Source: XN24 sp035514535
Lineage (GTDB): Bacteria; Pseudomonadota; Gammaproteobacteria; Steroidobacterales; XN24
Length of the DNA: 40,837 nucleotides
Direction: 5' to 3'
Assembly (NCBI GenBank): GCA_035514535.1
Contig: DATKAZ010000097.1
Coordinates: 1 to 40,837 of the forward strand
Position numbers and translations under genes: made by a program. Below the pieces are notes generated by a model. The model made no database searches and had not been told where the DNA came from. It saw only the letters and a program-made list of their open reading frames with translations. Shown here piece by piece: positions 15,383 to 24,700 of this stretch (within the stretch, counting starts at the first letter, position 1; each line of letters starts with the position of its first letter).

Positions 15383-16849
15383 ATGCGCCTGATCCAGGAA
15401 GCCCTCACATTCGACGACGTCCTCCTCGAGCCCGCCTACTCCGAGGTCCTGCCGCGCGACGTCAGCCTGCGCACCAGGCTGACCGCCGAAATCGACCTGC
15501 AGCTGCCGATCCTCTCCGCCGCGATGGACACCGTCACCGAGGCGCGCCTGGCGATCGCCCTCGCCCAGGAGGGCGGCATCGGCGTGATTCACAAGAACCT
15601 GACCGCGCAGGGCCAGGCGCGCGAGGTGTTGCGTGTCAAGAAGTACGAGAGCGGCATCATCAAGGACCCGATCACGGTGGGCCCCGACAAGACCATCCGT
15701 GAAGTGCTCGACCTGACCCGCGCGCGCGGCATCTCCGGCGTGCCGGTCGTGGACGGAGAGCGGACGCTGGGCATCGTTACGAACCGCGACCTCAGGTTCG
15801 AGACGCGCCTCGACCTGCCGGTGTCCGAGGTGATGACGCCGCGCGACCGCCTCGTGACCGTGCGCGAAGGCGCCGCCAAGGAAGAAGTCCTGCAGCTGCT
15901 GCACCGGCATCGCATCGAGAAGGTGCTGATCGTCGACAAGGACTTCCGCCTCAAGGGCATGATCACGGCCAAGGACTTCCAGAAGGCCACCGATTTCCCG
16001 CGCGCCAACAAGGACGAGCGCGGCGCGCTGCGGGTCGCGGCGGCGGTCGGCACGAGTGCCGAGACGGACGAGCGCGTCGACGCGCTGGTCGAGGCGGGTG
16101 TCGATGTCATCGTCGTCGATACGTCCCACGGCCATACCCGCGGCGTGCTCGACCGCGTGCGGCGCATCAAGGAGGCGCATGCGCATATCCAGGTGATCGG
16201 CGGCAATATCGTCACCGGCGACGCGGCGAAGGCCCTGGTCGAGGCCGGCGCCGACGGCGTCAAGGTAGGGATTGGCCCGGGCAGCATCTGCACGACGCGG
16301 GTCATCGCGGGCGTCGGCGTGCCGCAGATCAGTGCCGTCGCCAACGTCGCTGCCGCGCTGGAGGGCACCGGTGTGCCGTTGATCGCCGATGGCGGCATCC
16401 GCTACTCGGGCGACCTGGCCAAGGCGATCGCCGCCGGGGCGCACACCATCATGGTCGGCGGGCTGTTCGCCGGCACCGAGGAGTCGCCCGGCGAAGTCGA
16501 GCTGTACCAGGGCCGCTCCTACAAGACCTACCGGGGCATGGGCTCGCTGGCCGCGATGGCGCAGCGCAACGGCTCCAGCGACCGCTACTTCCAGGACACG
16601 ACGGACGAGATCGAGAAACTGGTCCCGGAAGGTATCGAGGGGCGCGTCCCCTATAAGGGGAGCCTGCTGCAGATCATCCACCAGCTGGCGGGCGGGCTGC
16701 GCGCGGCGATGGGCTATACCGGTTGCCGGACCATCGAGGAAATGCGCACGCTGCCGAAGTTCGTGCGCATCACCAACGCGGGCGTGCGCGAGAGCCACGT
16801 CCACGACGTGGCGATCACCAAGGAAGCGCCGAACTATCGCGTCGACTGA
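15383..16849 (+). CDS. guaB: Inosine-5'-monophosphate dehydrogenase
   Basis: Oxidises IMP to XMP with NAD+, the rate-limiting step to guanine nucleotides. 488 residues. Starts MRLIQEALTFDDVLLEPAYS; two CBS domains at about residues 93-205 (TRARGISGVPVVD, RHRIEKVLIVD); phosphate-binding IADGGIRYSGDLAKAIAAGA; the catalytic cysteine C303 in the GSICTTRVIAGVG loop; and the flap segment YKTYRGMGSLAAM. The ATG at 15383 is the correct start, as the long upstream open frame is antisense to xseA. guaA follows 13 bases later. Confidence 0.97.
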   Translation: MRLIQEALTFDDVLLEPAYSEVLPRDVSLRTRLTAEIDLQLPILSAAMDTVTEARLAIALAQEGGIGVIHKNLTAQGQAREVLRVKKYESGIIKDPITVGPDKTIREVLDLTRARGISGVPVVDGERTLGIVTNRDLRFETRLDLPVSEVMTPRDRLVTVREGAAKEEVLQLLHRHRIEKVLIVDKDFRLKGMITAKDFQKATDFPRANKDERGALRVAAAVGTSAETDERVDALVEAGVDVIVVDTSHGHTRGVLDRVRRIKEAHAHIQVIGGNIVTGDAAKALVEAGADGVKVGIGPGSICTTRVIAGVGVPQISAVANVAAALEGTGVPLIADGGIRYSGDLAKAIAAGAHTIMVGGLFAGTEESPGEVELYQGRSYKTYRGMGSLAAMAQRNGSSDRYFQDTTDEIEKLVPEGIEGRVPYKGSLLQIIHQLAGGLRAAMGYTGCRTIEEMRTLPKFVRITNAGVRESHVHDVAITKEAPNYRVD

Positions 16850-16862
16850 GCGGCGGAGCGAA

Positions 16863-18437
16863 ATGAGTACCGATATTCATGCGCGGCGCATCCTGATCCT
16901 GGATTTCGGCTCGCAGTACACGCAGCTGATCGCACGCCGTGTGCGCGAGGCCGGCGTGTACAGCGAGATCCGTGCCTGGGATTGCCCCGGCGAGGAGATC
17001 CGCGGCCTCGCGCCGGCCGGCATCATCCTTTCGGGAGGCCCGGAGTCGGTGACCATCAGCGAGGGCCCGCGCGCCGCCGACACGGTGTTCGAACTCGGCG
17101 TCCCCGTGCTCGGGATCTGCTACGGGATGCACACCATGGCCGCCCAGCTCGGCGGCGAGGTCGCAGGCTCCGCGCATCGCGAGTTCGGCTATGCGCGCGT
17201 GCGGATCACCGCCTCGTCGAGCCTGCTCGACGACATAGAGGACCACGAGGACAGTCACGGCGACGCGCTGCTCGATGTGTGGATGAGTCACGGCGACCGC
17301 GTCGAGAGCCTCCCGCCGGGATTCATCACCATCGCCGGCACCGACAGCGCGCCGCTGGCGGGCATGGCGGACGACGGGCGCCGCTTCTACGGCCTGCAAT
17401 TCCATCCCGAGGTGACGCACACGCGCCAGGGCGCGCGCATCATCTCGCGCTTCGTCCACGACATCTGCGGCTGCCCGAGCGACTGGAATGCCGGCAACAT
17501 CGTCGACGACAGCATCGCGCGGATTCGCGGCCAGGTCGGCGATGACAAGGTATTGCTTGCACTCTCGGGCGGCGTGGACTCCTCGGTCGTCGCCGCGCTG
17601 CTGCACCGGGCGATCGGCGACCAGCTTGTCTGCGTGTTCGTCGACCACGGCCTGCTGCGCCTCGGCGAGGGCGACCAGGTCATGGCGACCTTCGCCAGGC
17701 ACATGGGCATCAAGGTGATCCGCGTCGCTGCCGAGCAACGCTTTCTCGACGCGCTGGCGGGCGTCACGGACCCGGAGGAAAAGCGCAAGATCATCGGCCG
17801 GCTGTTCATCGAGGTGTTCGAGGAACAGGCCACGCAGCTCGAGGACATCGACTGGCTGGCGCAGGGCACGATCTATCCCGACGTCATCGAGTCGGCCGGG
17901 GCCAGCGGCAAGGCGCACGTCATCAAGTCGCACCACAATGTCGGCGGCCTGCCGGAGCGCATGCGCATGCGCCTGGTCGAGCCGCTGCGCGAGCTGTTCA
18001 AGGACGAGGTGCGGAAGATCGGCCTCGAGCTGGGCCTGCCCTGGGACATGGTCTATCGTCACCCGTTCCCCGGCCCGGGGCTCGGCGTGCGCATTCTCGG
18101 CGAAGTACGCAAGGAGTTCGCCGACCTGCTGCGCAGGGCGGACGATATTTTCATCACGGAACTGCGTCGCCACGACCTTTACAACCGGGTAGACCAGGCC
18201 TTCGCGGTGTTTCTCCCGGTGCGTTCGGTGGGCGTGATGGGCGACGGCCGGCGCTATGACTACGTCGTGGCGCTGCGGGCCGTCGAGACGATCGATTTCA
18301 TGACGGCGCGCTGGGCACACCTGCCGTACGAGTTTCTCGACCTCGTCAGCCGGCGGATCATCAACGAGATCGCGGGCATCTCGCGGGTGACCTACGATAT
18401 TTCCAGCAAGCCGCCGGCGACCATCGAGTGGGAGTAG
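16863..18437 (+). CDS. guaA: GMP synthase (glutamine-hydrolysing)
   Basis: Converts XMP to GMP using ATP and glutamine. 524 residues. Class I amidotransferase domain first: LDFGSQYTQLIARRVREAG, nucleophile C86 in GICYGMHTMAAQLGG, and the His-Glu pair in LQFHPEVTHT. Then the ATP-pyrophosphatase domain with P-loop LSGGVDSSVVAALL (from residue 234), and the C-terminal dimerisation domain ending SKPPATIEWE, typical of the family. The ATG at 16863 is chosen because the family N-terminus starts there; the frame is open upstream inside guaB. It probably shares the guaB promoter. Confidence 0.97.
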   Translation: MSTDIHARRILILDFGSQYTQLIARRVREAGVYSEIRAWDCPGEEIRGLAPAGIILSGGPESVTISEGPRAADTVFELGVPVLGICYGMHTMAAQLGGEVAGSAHREFGYARVRITASSSLLDDIEDHEDSHGDALLDVWMSHGDRVESLPPGFITIAGTDSAPLAGMADDGRRFYGLQFHPEVTHTRQGARIISRFVHDICGCPSDWNAGNIVDDSIARIRGQVGDDKVLLALSGGVDSSVVAALLHRAIGDQLVCVFVDHGLLRLGEGDQVMATFARHMGIKVIRVAAEQRFLDALAGVTDPEEKRKIIGRLFIEVFEEQATQLEDIDWLAQGTIYPDVIESAGASGKAHVIKSHHNVGGLPERMRMRLVEPLRELFKDEVRKIGLELGLPWDMVYRHPFPGPGLGVRILGEVRKEFADLLRRADDIFITELRRHDLYNRVDQAFAVFLPVRSVGVMGDGRRYDYVVALRAVETIDFMTARWAHLPYEFLDLVSRRIINEIAGISRVTYDISSKPPATIEWE

Positions 18438-18462
18438 GGCACGCCTGCGGCGCGTCGGCACG

Positions 18463-18933
18463 ATGAGCACGACGGCAGAGATCGACGCGCGCTACATGCG
18501 CCGCGCCCTGACGCTCGCGGCATGCGCCGAAGCGGAGGGCGAGGTGCCGGTGGGCGCCGTACTCGTGGCCGAGGGCCGCGTGATTGCCGAGACCTGGAAC
18601 CGCAATATCTCCCGCGACGATCCGACGGCCCACGCCGAGATCCTCGCGCTGCGCGCCGCGGGCGCGGCGCTGGGCAATTACCGCTTGCCGGGGGCCACGC
18701 TGTACGTGACGCTCGAGCCATGCGCAATGTGCGCGGGCGCCATGGTGCACGCGCGCATCGCGCGCCTCGTCTACGGCGCGACGGATCCCAGGGCCGGCGC
18801 CGCCGGCAGCGTGTTCGATCTCGTCCGCGCACCCGCACTGAACCACCAGCTGCAGGTGACGGCCGGCGTCCTCGCCACCGAATGCCGCGCGCTGCTGCAG
18901 GCTTTCTTCCGCGCGCGTCGCAAGACGCAGTAG
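18463..18933 (+). CDS. tadA: tRNA-specific adenosine deaminase
   Basis: Zinc enzyme that converts A34 to inosine in tRNA-Arg(ACG), allowing it to read several codons. 156 residues. The zinc site is complete: H57-A58-E59 in DDPTAHAEILALRAAG and P86-C87-x2-C90 in TLEPCAMCAGAMVHARI. GATDPRAGAAGS follows, as in TadA. It lies 25 bases after guaA on the same strand and converges with mltF across a palindromic repeat. Confidence 0.95.
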   Translation: MSTTAEIDARYMRRALTLAACAEAEGEVPVGAVLVAEGRVIAETWNRNISRDDPTAHAEILALRAAGAALGNYRLPGATLYVTLEPCAMCAGAMVHARIARLVYGATDPRAGAAGSVFDLVRAPALNHQLQVTAGVLATECRALLQAFFRARRKTQ

Positions 18934-18981
18934 TCCACGGGCGCGTGGCAAGGCAAATGCGCCGATGCAATCGAAGCGGCA

Positions 18982-19061
18982 GCGGGAGCGGGACGTCATA
19001 GGCCCGTTGAGCGATATTGAAATTTCTTGAGCGAAACGGGCCTATGACGGCGCGCTCCCGC
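18982..19061. repeat. Palindromic intergenic repeat, copy 1
   Basis: An 80-base imperfect inverted repeat. Outer arms GCGGGAGCG (18982-18990) and CGCTCCCGC (19053-19061) are separated by a small internal loop from a perfect 14-bp inner stem (GTCATAGGCCCGTT at 18995-19008 with its complement at 19035-19048). The 26-base loop contains GAGCGATATTGAAATTTC and a second GAGCGA. The loop core and inner stem recur at the right end of the window, so this is a repeat family. It sits between the convergent tadA and mltF, where a REP-like or terminator role would fit. Confidence 0.75.
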
Positions 19062-19096
19062 GGTCTCGAAGGGATCTCCAGCGGCGCGTGGTTCGC

Positions 19097-20473
19097 CTAG
19101 TCGCCGCGCCGTGCCGCTACCGTGCTGTCGTAGCTGTCGGACGTGATCCAGGCCATCACCTCGTAATAGCGCCGGATGTTGTCCACGAAGCGCACCGGCT
19201 CCCAGCCACGCGTGTAGCCGAAGCGGGTCTGGCGATACCAGCGTTCCTGCGTCAGCAGCGGCAGGCTCTCCCGGACGTGCGCCCAGCGGTCCGGGTCGAA
19301 GCCACGCTGCTGCGCGATGCGGCGGGCATCCTCCAGGTGGCCGAAGCCGACGTTATAGGCCGCCAGGGCGAGCCACGTGCGATCCGGCTCGGGAATCCTC
19401 GCGGGGATTTTCTTGATGACCGTCCGCAAATAGAGGGCCCCGCCGTGGATGCTCTGGTCGGGGTTCTCGCGGTTCGTCACGCCCATGGCCTCCGCAGTGC
19501 GCAGCGTCAGCATCATCATGCCGCGCACGCCGGTGTGCGACACGGCCTCCGGGTCCCAGTGGGACTCCTGGTAACTCAGCGCGGCAAGCAGGCGCCAGTC
19601 GAGCCCGTGTTCGGTCGCCGCGGATTCGAACATGCTGCGGTAGCGCGGCAGGCGCGTCTCGATGTGCTGCAGGAAAGTGCGCGTGCCGACGTAGTCGAAG
19701 CGCTCGGTGTGGCCGAAGTATCGGTCCGTGAGCTCCGCGAGCCGGATCCGCACCGCCGGATCCTCGAAGTATTTTTCCGCCTTGGCCACCAGGCTGCGAT
19801 CCCGGCGACTGGCGCGAAAGGCCCAGGCGACCGGGCGCGACTCGCCGACATCGAAAGCGACGCGGATGTCGGGCTGGAAATAACGGTTCATCCGCACCGT
19901 GGCAGAGTCCGCCAGGGTCAGGTCGACCTCGCCCGCGGAGACCCGCGCCAGCAGCGCCTGCACGTCGACGGACGGATTCTCGAGCCACGTCAGACCGGGA
20001 GCCGTGCTGCGCAGGTGCTCCAGCGTGTCCACGAAGCTGCTGTGGGCCGGGACCTCGATGCGCCGACCATAAGTCTGCTCGAGCGTGCGCGGCATCGTCG
20101 TGCCGAGCCGGTAGACGAACTGCTGCGTGACGCGGCGGTACTCGGGGCCGAATTCGAATACTTCCTGGCGCTCCGGCGTCGCCGTCAGCGCGGCCGCGGC
20201 AAGGTGTGCGCGACCGTCGGTGACCTCGGCCAGCAACGCCGCGACGCTGTCGCGGGTGTACATGTCCAGCTCGACCCCGAGAAAGTCGGCGAAGCCCCTC
20301 GCCAGCTCGTACTCCGGCCCGACCGGACCCTCCGGGCCGATGTAGTAGGTCATCGGCGCATTGCGCGTCACGACCCTGAGGACGCCCGCGCGCTCGACCT
20401 GCTCCAGCATCGTCAAGTTCGGGCTGCAGGTACCGAGCAGCAGGCAGAGGACGATGGTCGCGAGGACTCTCAA
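19097..20473 (-). CDS. mltF: Membrane-bound lytic murein transglycosylase F
   Basis: Outer-membrane lipoprotein that cleaves peptidoglycan non-hydrolytically. Two domains: an N-terminal periplasmic binding-protein-like domain (about residues 27-265; GVLRVVTRNAPMTYYIGPEG, GPEYELARGFADFLG) and a C-terminal lysozyme-like SLT domain (about 280-458) with the catalytic glutamate E303 in LSYQESHWDPEA and the family motifs GVRGMMMLT and ALAAYNVGFGHLEDAR. The signal peptide ends in a lipobox LLGTC with C16. 458 residues. The start is TTG at 20471-20473, a rare codon; no ATG or GTG gives a signal peptide. A truncated permease gene lies 21 bases upstream. Confidence 0.92.
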   Translation of the reverse strand: MRVLATIVLCLLLGTCSPNLTMLEQVERAGVLRVVTRNAPMTYYIGPEGPVGPEYELARGFADFLGVELDMYTRDSVAALLAEVTDGRAHLAAAALTATPERQEVFEFGPEYRRVTQQFVYRLGTTMPRTLEQTYGRRIEVPAHSSFVDTLEHLRSTAPGLTWLENPSVDVQALLARVSAGEVDLTLADSATVRMNRYFQPDIRVAFDVGESRPVAWAFRASRRDRSLVAKAEKYFEDPAVRIRLAELTDRYFGHTERFDYVGTRTFLQHIETRLPRYRSMFESAATEHGLDWRLLAALSYQESHWDPEAVSHTGVRGMMMLTLRTAEAMGVTNRENPDQSIHGGALYLRTVIKKIPARIPEPDRTWLALAAYNVGFGHLEDARRIAQQRGFDPDRWAHVRESLPLLTQERWYRQTRFGYTRGWEPVRFVDNIRRYYEVMAWITSDSYDSTVAARRGD

Positions 20474-20494
20474 TGTTCCAGGTTCGGCTGTTGG

Positions 20495-20794
20495 CTACAG
20501 GGGCCAGGCCCACAGGATCAGGGGAACGCCGGCGGCGATGATGATCAGTTCCAGCGGCAGGCCGAGGCGCCAGTAGTCGCCGAAGCGGAATCCACCCGGA
20601 CCGAGGATCAGGGTGTTGTTCTGATGACCGATCGGCGTCAGGAACGCGCAGGATGCACCCAGTGCCACGGCCATCAGGAAGGGGTCCGGGCTGACGCCGA
20701 GCTGGGCGGCCGAGCCCAGCGCAATCGGGCACATCACCGCTGCAGTGGCCGCATTGTTCAGGATCGCCATGATCAGCATCTGGTCGAACGACAT
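20495..20794 (-). pseudogene. C-terminal fragment of an SLC13-type anion permease
   Basis: About 99 codons matching only the end of SLC13/DASS-like permeases: ILNNAATAAVMCPIALG, then FLMAVALGASCAFLTPIGHQ and NNTLILGPGGFRFGDYW, and a last helix LELIIIAAGVPLILWAWPL. Full proteins of this family are several hundred residues with ten or more helices; everything before the conserved NNAA helix is missing. An open frame reaches back to 20929, but its first 45 residues have no membrane or family character. The change occurs near the ATG at 20794, which I take as the deletion junction. The fragment is probably non-functional. Confidence 0.75.
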
Positions 20795-21002
20795 CGTTGA
20801 GGAACTCCTCGCTGCACGTGGTGATGCCCGCCGGATTTTGCCTAACTCGGCGTGCGATGGCGATGGGCCGCCCTCGACGGGGTCCAGGACCATAAGCGTG
20901 ACCAAGCTCACGGCTGCGCAGCATGCCACGTCATATCCTGTGCCCTGTTACGACGCGGGCAGCCCGTATTTGGGCACCGTACACCAGTGTGTGGAGGATG
21001 CG

Positions 21003-21401
21003 ATGCCACCCAAAGCCTCAGCAGGAGAATCGGACCTCGATCCGATTCCTTCCCGGCGGCTGGAAATCGCCCGGCTCGCGCGCGGCGTGACTGCGGCGAC
21101 GGCCGACGCGCGCGCGGGCCAGGATGGGGCGCCGCTCCTGACTGTGGGGCTGCATCGCAAGCGCCTGAACATCGGTACCGCCGGCGGCTACTTCACGCTG
21201 AAGATGATGCTGGTTCGCGCGCTGCGGCGCAGCCTGAAGACGGCGATCATCGAGGTCGACGATGCAGAGGGTGCGCCGGACGCGGAAGAGGTATTCGAAC
21301 TCACGCTGGACCCACCTGACGCCGGGGCGCTCGGCCGCGCCAGGAAGGTCGTGAAACGGGTGCTGAGGGCGCGGCGCTGGCAAGCGGGTCTGCTGCGCTA
21401 G
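21003..21401 (+). CDS. Hypothetical protein, 132 residues
   Basis: I do not recognise this family. The ATG at 21003 is supported by a GGAGG ribosome site at 20993-20997; the open frame upstream to 20745 runs antisense over the permease fragment and is discounted. The protein begins MPPKASAGESDLDP, has a basic helix (RRLEIARLARGVTAATADAR), a small likely beta region (GAPLLTVGLHRKRLNIGT), a segment GGYFTLKMMLVRALRRSLKTA, an acidic stretch (IIEVDDAEGAPDAEEVFEL) and an Arg-rich tail (KVVKRVLRARRW). No signal peptide or membrane helix. It stands alone between the permease remnant and the accessory segment. Confidence 0.5.
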   Translation: MPPKASAGESDLDPIPSRRLEIARLARGVTAATADARAGQDGAPLLTVGLHRKRLNIGTAGGYFTLKMMLVRALRRSLKTAIIEVDDAEGAPDAEEVFELTLDPPDAGALGRARKVVKRVLRARRWQAGLLR

Positions 21402-21765
21402 GCCGGGGTTCCGCCGACCCGCGGCGGCGGGTGAACGCTGGAATTTGATGCCGAGCCAGGTCGAGCCCGAGGAGGTTCGGCCATCGCCTGTTCTTCCCTT
21501 CCGGGACCCGTGACGCGTTGACCATGCACCGGAACTGCGGCTATATAAGAGCCGCAATCCGAGTCGTCTCGCGTCCGCGATCCGGCTCGGCCTGCCCCGA
21601 GTCGGCGCATTGGGGACACCGTGACGTCGCGTCGAAGAGAAAATCCGCATGAAGCGGATCGCCGGCGAAATACGCCTTGACGGGGAGGGGGGATGGCGAA
21701 CAGGGACAGGGGGCGCCCGCATCGAAGCCGGGCTGGCCGCGGCGGCGTTCGGCTGAAGCGGCCGT
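21402..21765. other. 364-base gene-poor leader in front of the accessory segment
   Basis: No credible gene is seen. It contains the promoter/dyad described separately (21518-21556), a possible 35-codon leader ORF (21649-21756, no good ribosome site), and several G-rich runs (21681-21692). If the promoter is real, the 1126-residue protein has a leader of roughly 200 bases. Confidence 0.5.
21518..21556 (+). promoter_or_regulatory. Promoter with -10 inside a perfect inverted repeat (candidate operator)
   Basis: TTGACC at 21518-21523 (5 of 6 to the -35), an 18-base spacer and TATATA at 21542-21547 (4 of 6 to the -10). The -10 lies in the dyad TGCGGCT-ATATAAG-AGCCGCA (21536-21556, 7-bp perfect arms, 7-base centre). 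This is the classic layout for a repressor operator; at the RNA level the same arms could also form a hairpin. It is the only good promoter candidate upstream of the accessory genes. Confidence 0.45.
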
Positions 21766-24700
21766 ATGGATAAATTCTTCAGGGAACTCCGTCGGCGCGC
21801 CGTCTTCCGCGTGGCGGGGGTCTACGCCGTCGTCGGCTGGCTTCTTGTGCAGGTGGCGGGCGTTCTCGAGACGTCGCTCGGCTTTCCGGACTGGTTCGAT
21901 GGCGTCGTAGTCGGATTACTATTGATCGGATTTCCGGTCGCGATGGTGCTCGCGTGGGCGTTCGAAATGACGCCCCAAGGCGTCAAATTGACCAGCAACG
22001 CCGGCGAGGACGAAAGCATCGCCGCTGGGAGGGGCCACAGGCTCGACTATGCAATACTTATCGGTCTCGTGTCGGTCGCGGCACTGGTTGTCGCAGACAG
22101 AATAATTGGTCCTCCAGCGGTAAACGTCAGTGCCCCGCATGGTGATCCGAAGACAAGATCACCGGCCCCAGCTGAAGCCGCAAGCACCGCCACATCGCCC
22201 GCGGCGCCGGTCCCCATCGACCGGTCCAAATCCATCGCAGTTCTGCCGTTTGCTGATTTTTCTCCCGGCGGCGATCAGGAGTGGTTTTCCGACGGTCTGA
22301 CGGAAGAAATTCTGAACAGCCTCGCGCGAACGCCGGACCTCCTTGTCGCCTCGCGTACCTCGTCCTTCAGATACAAGGACGCCGATGAGGAAGTGCCGGT
22401 GATCGCGCAGCGGCTCGGCGTTGAGCACGTGCTTGAAGGTTCCGTGCGCCGCGCCGGCGACCGGCTGCGCGTCACGGCCCAGCTCATCCGCGCGTCAGAC
22501 GGCTTTCATCTGTGGTCGGAAACCTTCGACCGCTCCACCGACGATGTCATCGCCATCCAGGAAGAGATCGCGGTATCGATCGCCAGGGCGCTCAAAACCG
22601 CGATGGACCCGGAGGCCCTCGCCGAAATGGTCTCGAGCGGAACCCGGTCGGTGGAGGCGTATGAGGCCTATCTCGAGGGCCGGGCATATCAGTCCCAGGC
22701 GCTCCAGGAACTCAACCTGGACCCGTTGGCCAAAGCGCGGGACGCCTTCGCGCGCGCCGTGTCGATCGATGCAGATTTCGCCGAAGCGCACTACCTGGCC
22801 GGCGGCCTCTGGGCGACTCTCTACCAGGTCACGTCTTTTTCATCCGATGAGTCCGTCGATGCCGAGGCCGCGCTGGCGCACGGGTTGGAGCATTTCGACG
22901 CGGCGATCGAGACGACGGACGATCCGGTAAGGGCGTTGAAGTACAAAGCCGAACGAGCGTTCGCTATTGGCGCCCTGAGGGAGAACATCCGAGCCCTTGA
23001 GGCCTACGTTTCATCCGTCCCCAACGATCTTGCTGCGCGCTTCAATCTGATCCGGGCCCTCAACGAGATGGGCGACAGGACGGCGGCACTCACTCATGCG
23101 CGGGAGGCCGAAGCGCGGCTGGGCGGGGAAGATGACGAGCTCGCCGCCCTTATTCAGGCCTATCAATGGGCACGCGACTATGAAAATGCGGCGCGCCTGT
23201 CCCGCGTCGCTCTCGACAGGGAAACGAACAACGCGAGCCTCTTGTATCAGGTTCAGCGCTCGCTTCTGTGGGCCGGCGATGTAGAGGCGGCTGCGCACGC
23301 CCGCGCCCGTCTCTCTGTGCGGGGCAACGCGCCCAAGTGGGCGCGCTGGCTGCCGGACATCCGTCAAGCCTGTGCGGAAGGCGACCGGTCGGCTGCGGAG
23401 GCGATCGCTGCGCAGATCGAGGCGGACAACCTGGTGTCCTCGACCTGGCACGCGTACACGCTCCTCGGGCGCGAGAGTGACGTTGCCGATCTGCTCGCGA
23501 AGCTGGATCGTGCAGATCCGCCTTATCCGCTCGTCCAATTCCTGCTCTACCCCTATTTCGACCCGACGCCTTACCCAAATCTCCAGCGCCTGATCGCGCG
23601 AGAACGCGTCGACCCGCCAAAGGGCGAACCGATTCCCTTCGCCTGTCCTCCTGCTGGAAAAGCAAAAGCCGGCGGACCCGCGGAAAAATCAGTCGCCGTG
23701 CTTCCCTTCATTGCGCTTTCCTCGGGCGAGGACGACGGTTATTTCGCCGACGGACTGACCGAGGAGATCCTGAACGCGCTCGCCGCGCTTCCCGACCTGC
23801 TCGTCACGGCGCGAACATCCTCATTTTTCTACAAGGGCAAGGACGTTCCGGTCGATGAGATCGCCGAACGCGTTGGGGTTGCGCATGTCGTCGAAGGGTC
23901 CGTCCGCCGCGCCGGCGACAAGGTTCGCGTTACGGCGCAGCTCATCCGCGCCGGCGACGGCTTTCATCTGTGGTCGAAAGCCTACGATGCCTCGATGGAT
24001 GATGTCTTCGCGGTGCAGACGGATATCGCCGAGAAAGTGGCGACGGCGCTCGACATCCTGCTCGACGAAGAGAAGCGCGCGCTCATGCGGGCTGCCGGCG
24101 TGAACAATCCGGAGGCCTACGCGATCTACGCGAAGGGCGAGGAGCTGTTCCGCCTTGCCCATGGCGCGCTGCCGCAAATCGAGACTCTCGTGCGCGCCAA
24201 TCGCGAGTACGATCGCGCGACGGCGGCGGCGCCGGAGCTGTGGGCGGCGAGCTACAACAGCGCCGATCTTTATTCGCACATCCTCCTTCAACTCGCCGCC
24301 GGTGCGCGCCTGGAGGATATGCCTGAGGGCGTGGGCGACGACCCTGCGGGCGCGCTGCAAGAGCGGCTCGACGCGGCGATGCGGCACGCGCCGTCTCAGG
24401 CCGCGCGCGACTCGATCGATATGACGCGGCGGGTATTCTCGGACGACTGGACAGGCGTCGCCGATCTCGTCCGCAAGATATACCGCAATCCCGAACCCTG
24501 TGGCCTCGATCAGTGGGCGCATGCCGTCGGCCTCGCTTTCGGCGCCGCAGAGCAAGGCGTGCAGTACTACACGCGCAGCGCGCAGTGTAACCGGCTCGAC
24601 GGCGGCGAGTGGACGATGGCGTCCCTCGCCGCGCTCTACGCCGGCGAGCCGGAGCGGAGCCTCGCGATCATCGAGGAAGGCCGCGACGTCTACGAAGCGA

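Noticed and set aside
19088..20800. 570-codon plus-strand ORF opposite mltF
   Set aside because: Antisense to a clearly recognised transglycosylase; no motifs or ribosome site.
21680..21701. GGGGAGGGGGGATGGCGAAC as a possible left attachment repeat matching the tRNA-Ser 3' end
   Set aside because: Only loosely similar to GGAGGGGGTGGGATTCGAAC at the tRNA (needs gaps, mostly G runs), so it is not reliable evidence of an att site.
21649..21756. 35-codon leader ORF (MKRIAGEIRLDGEGG...) before the TolB/TPR gene
   Set aside because: No convincing ribosome site, and its sequence follows G-rich DNA runs; nothing suggests an attenuator.
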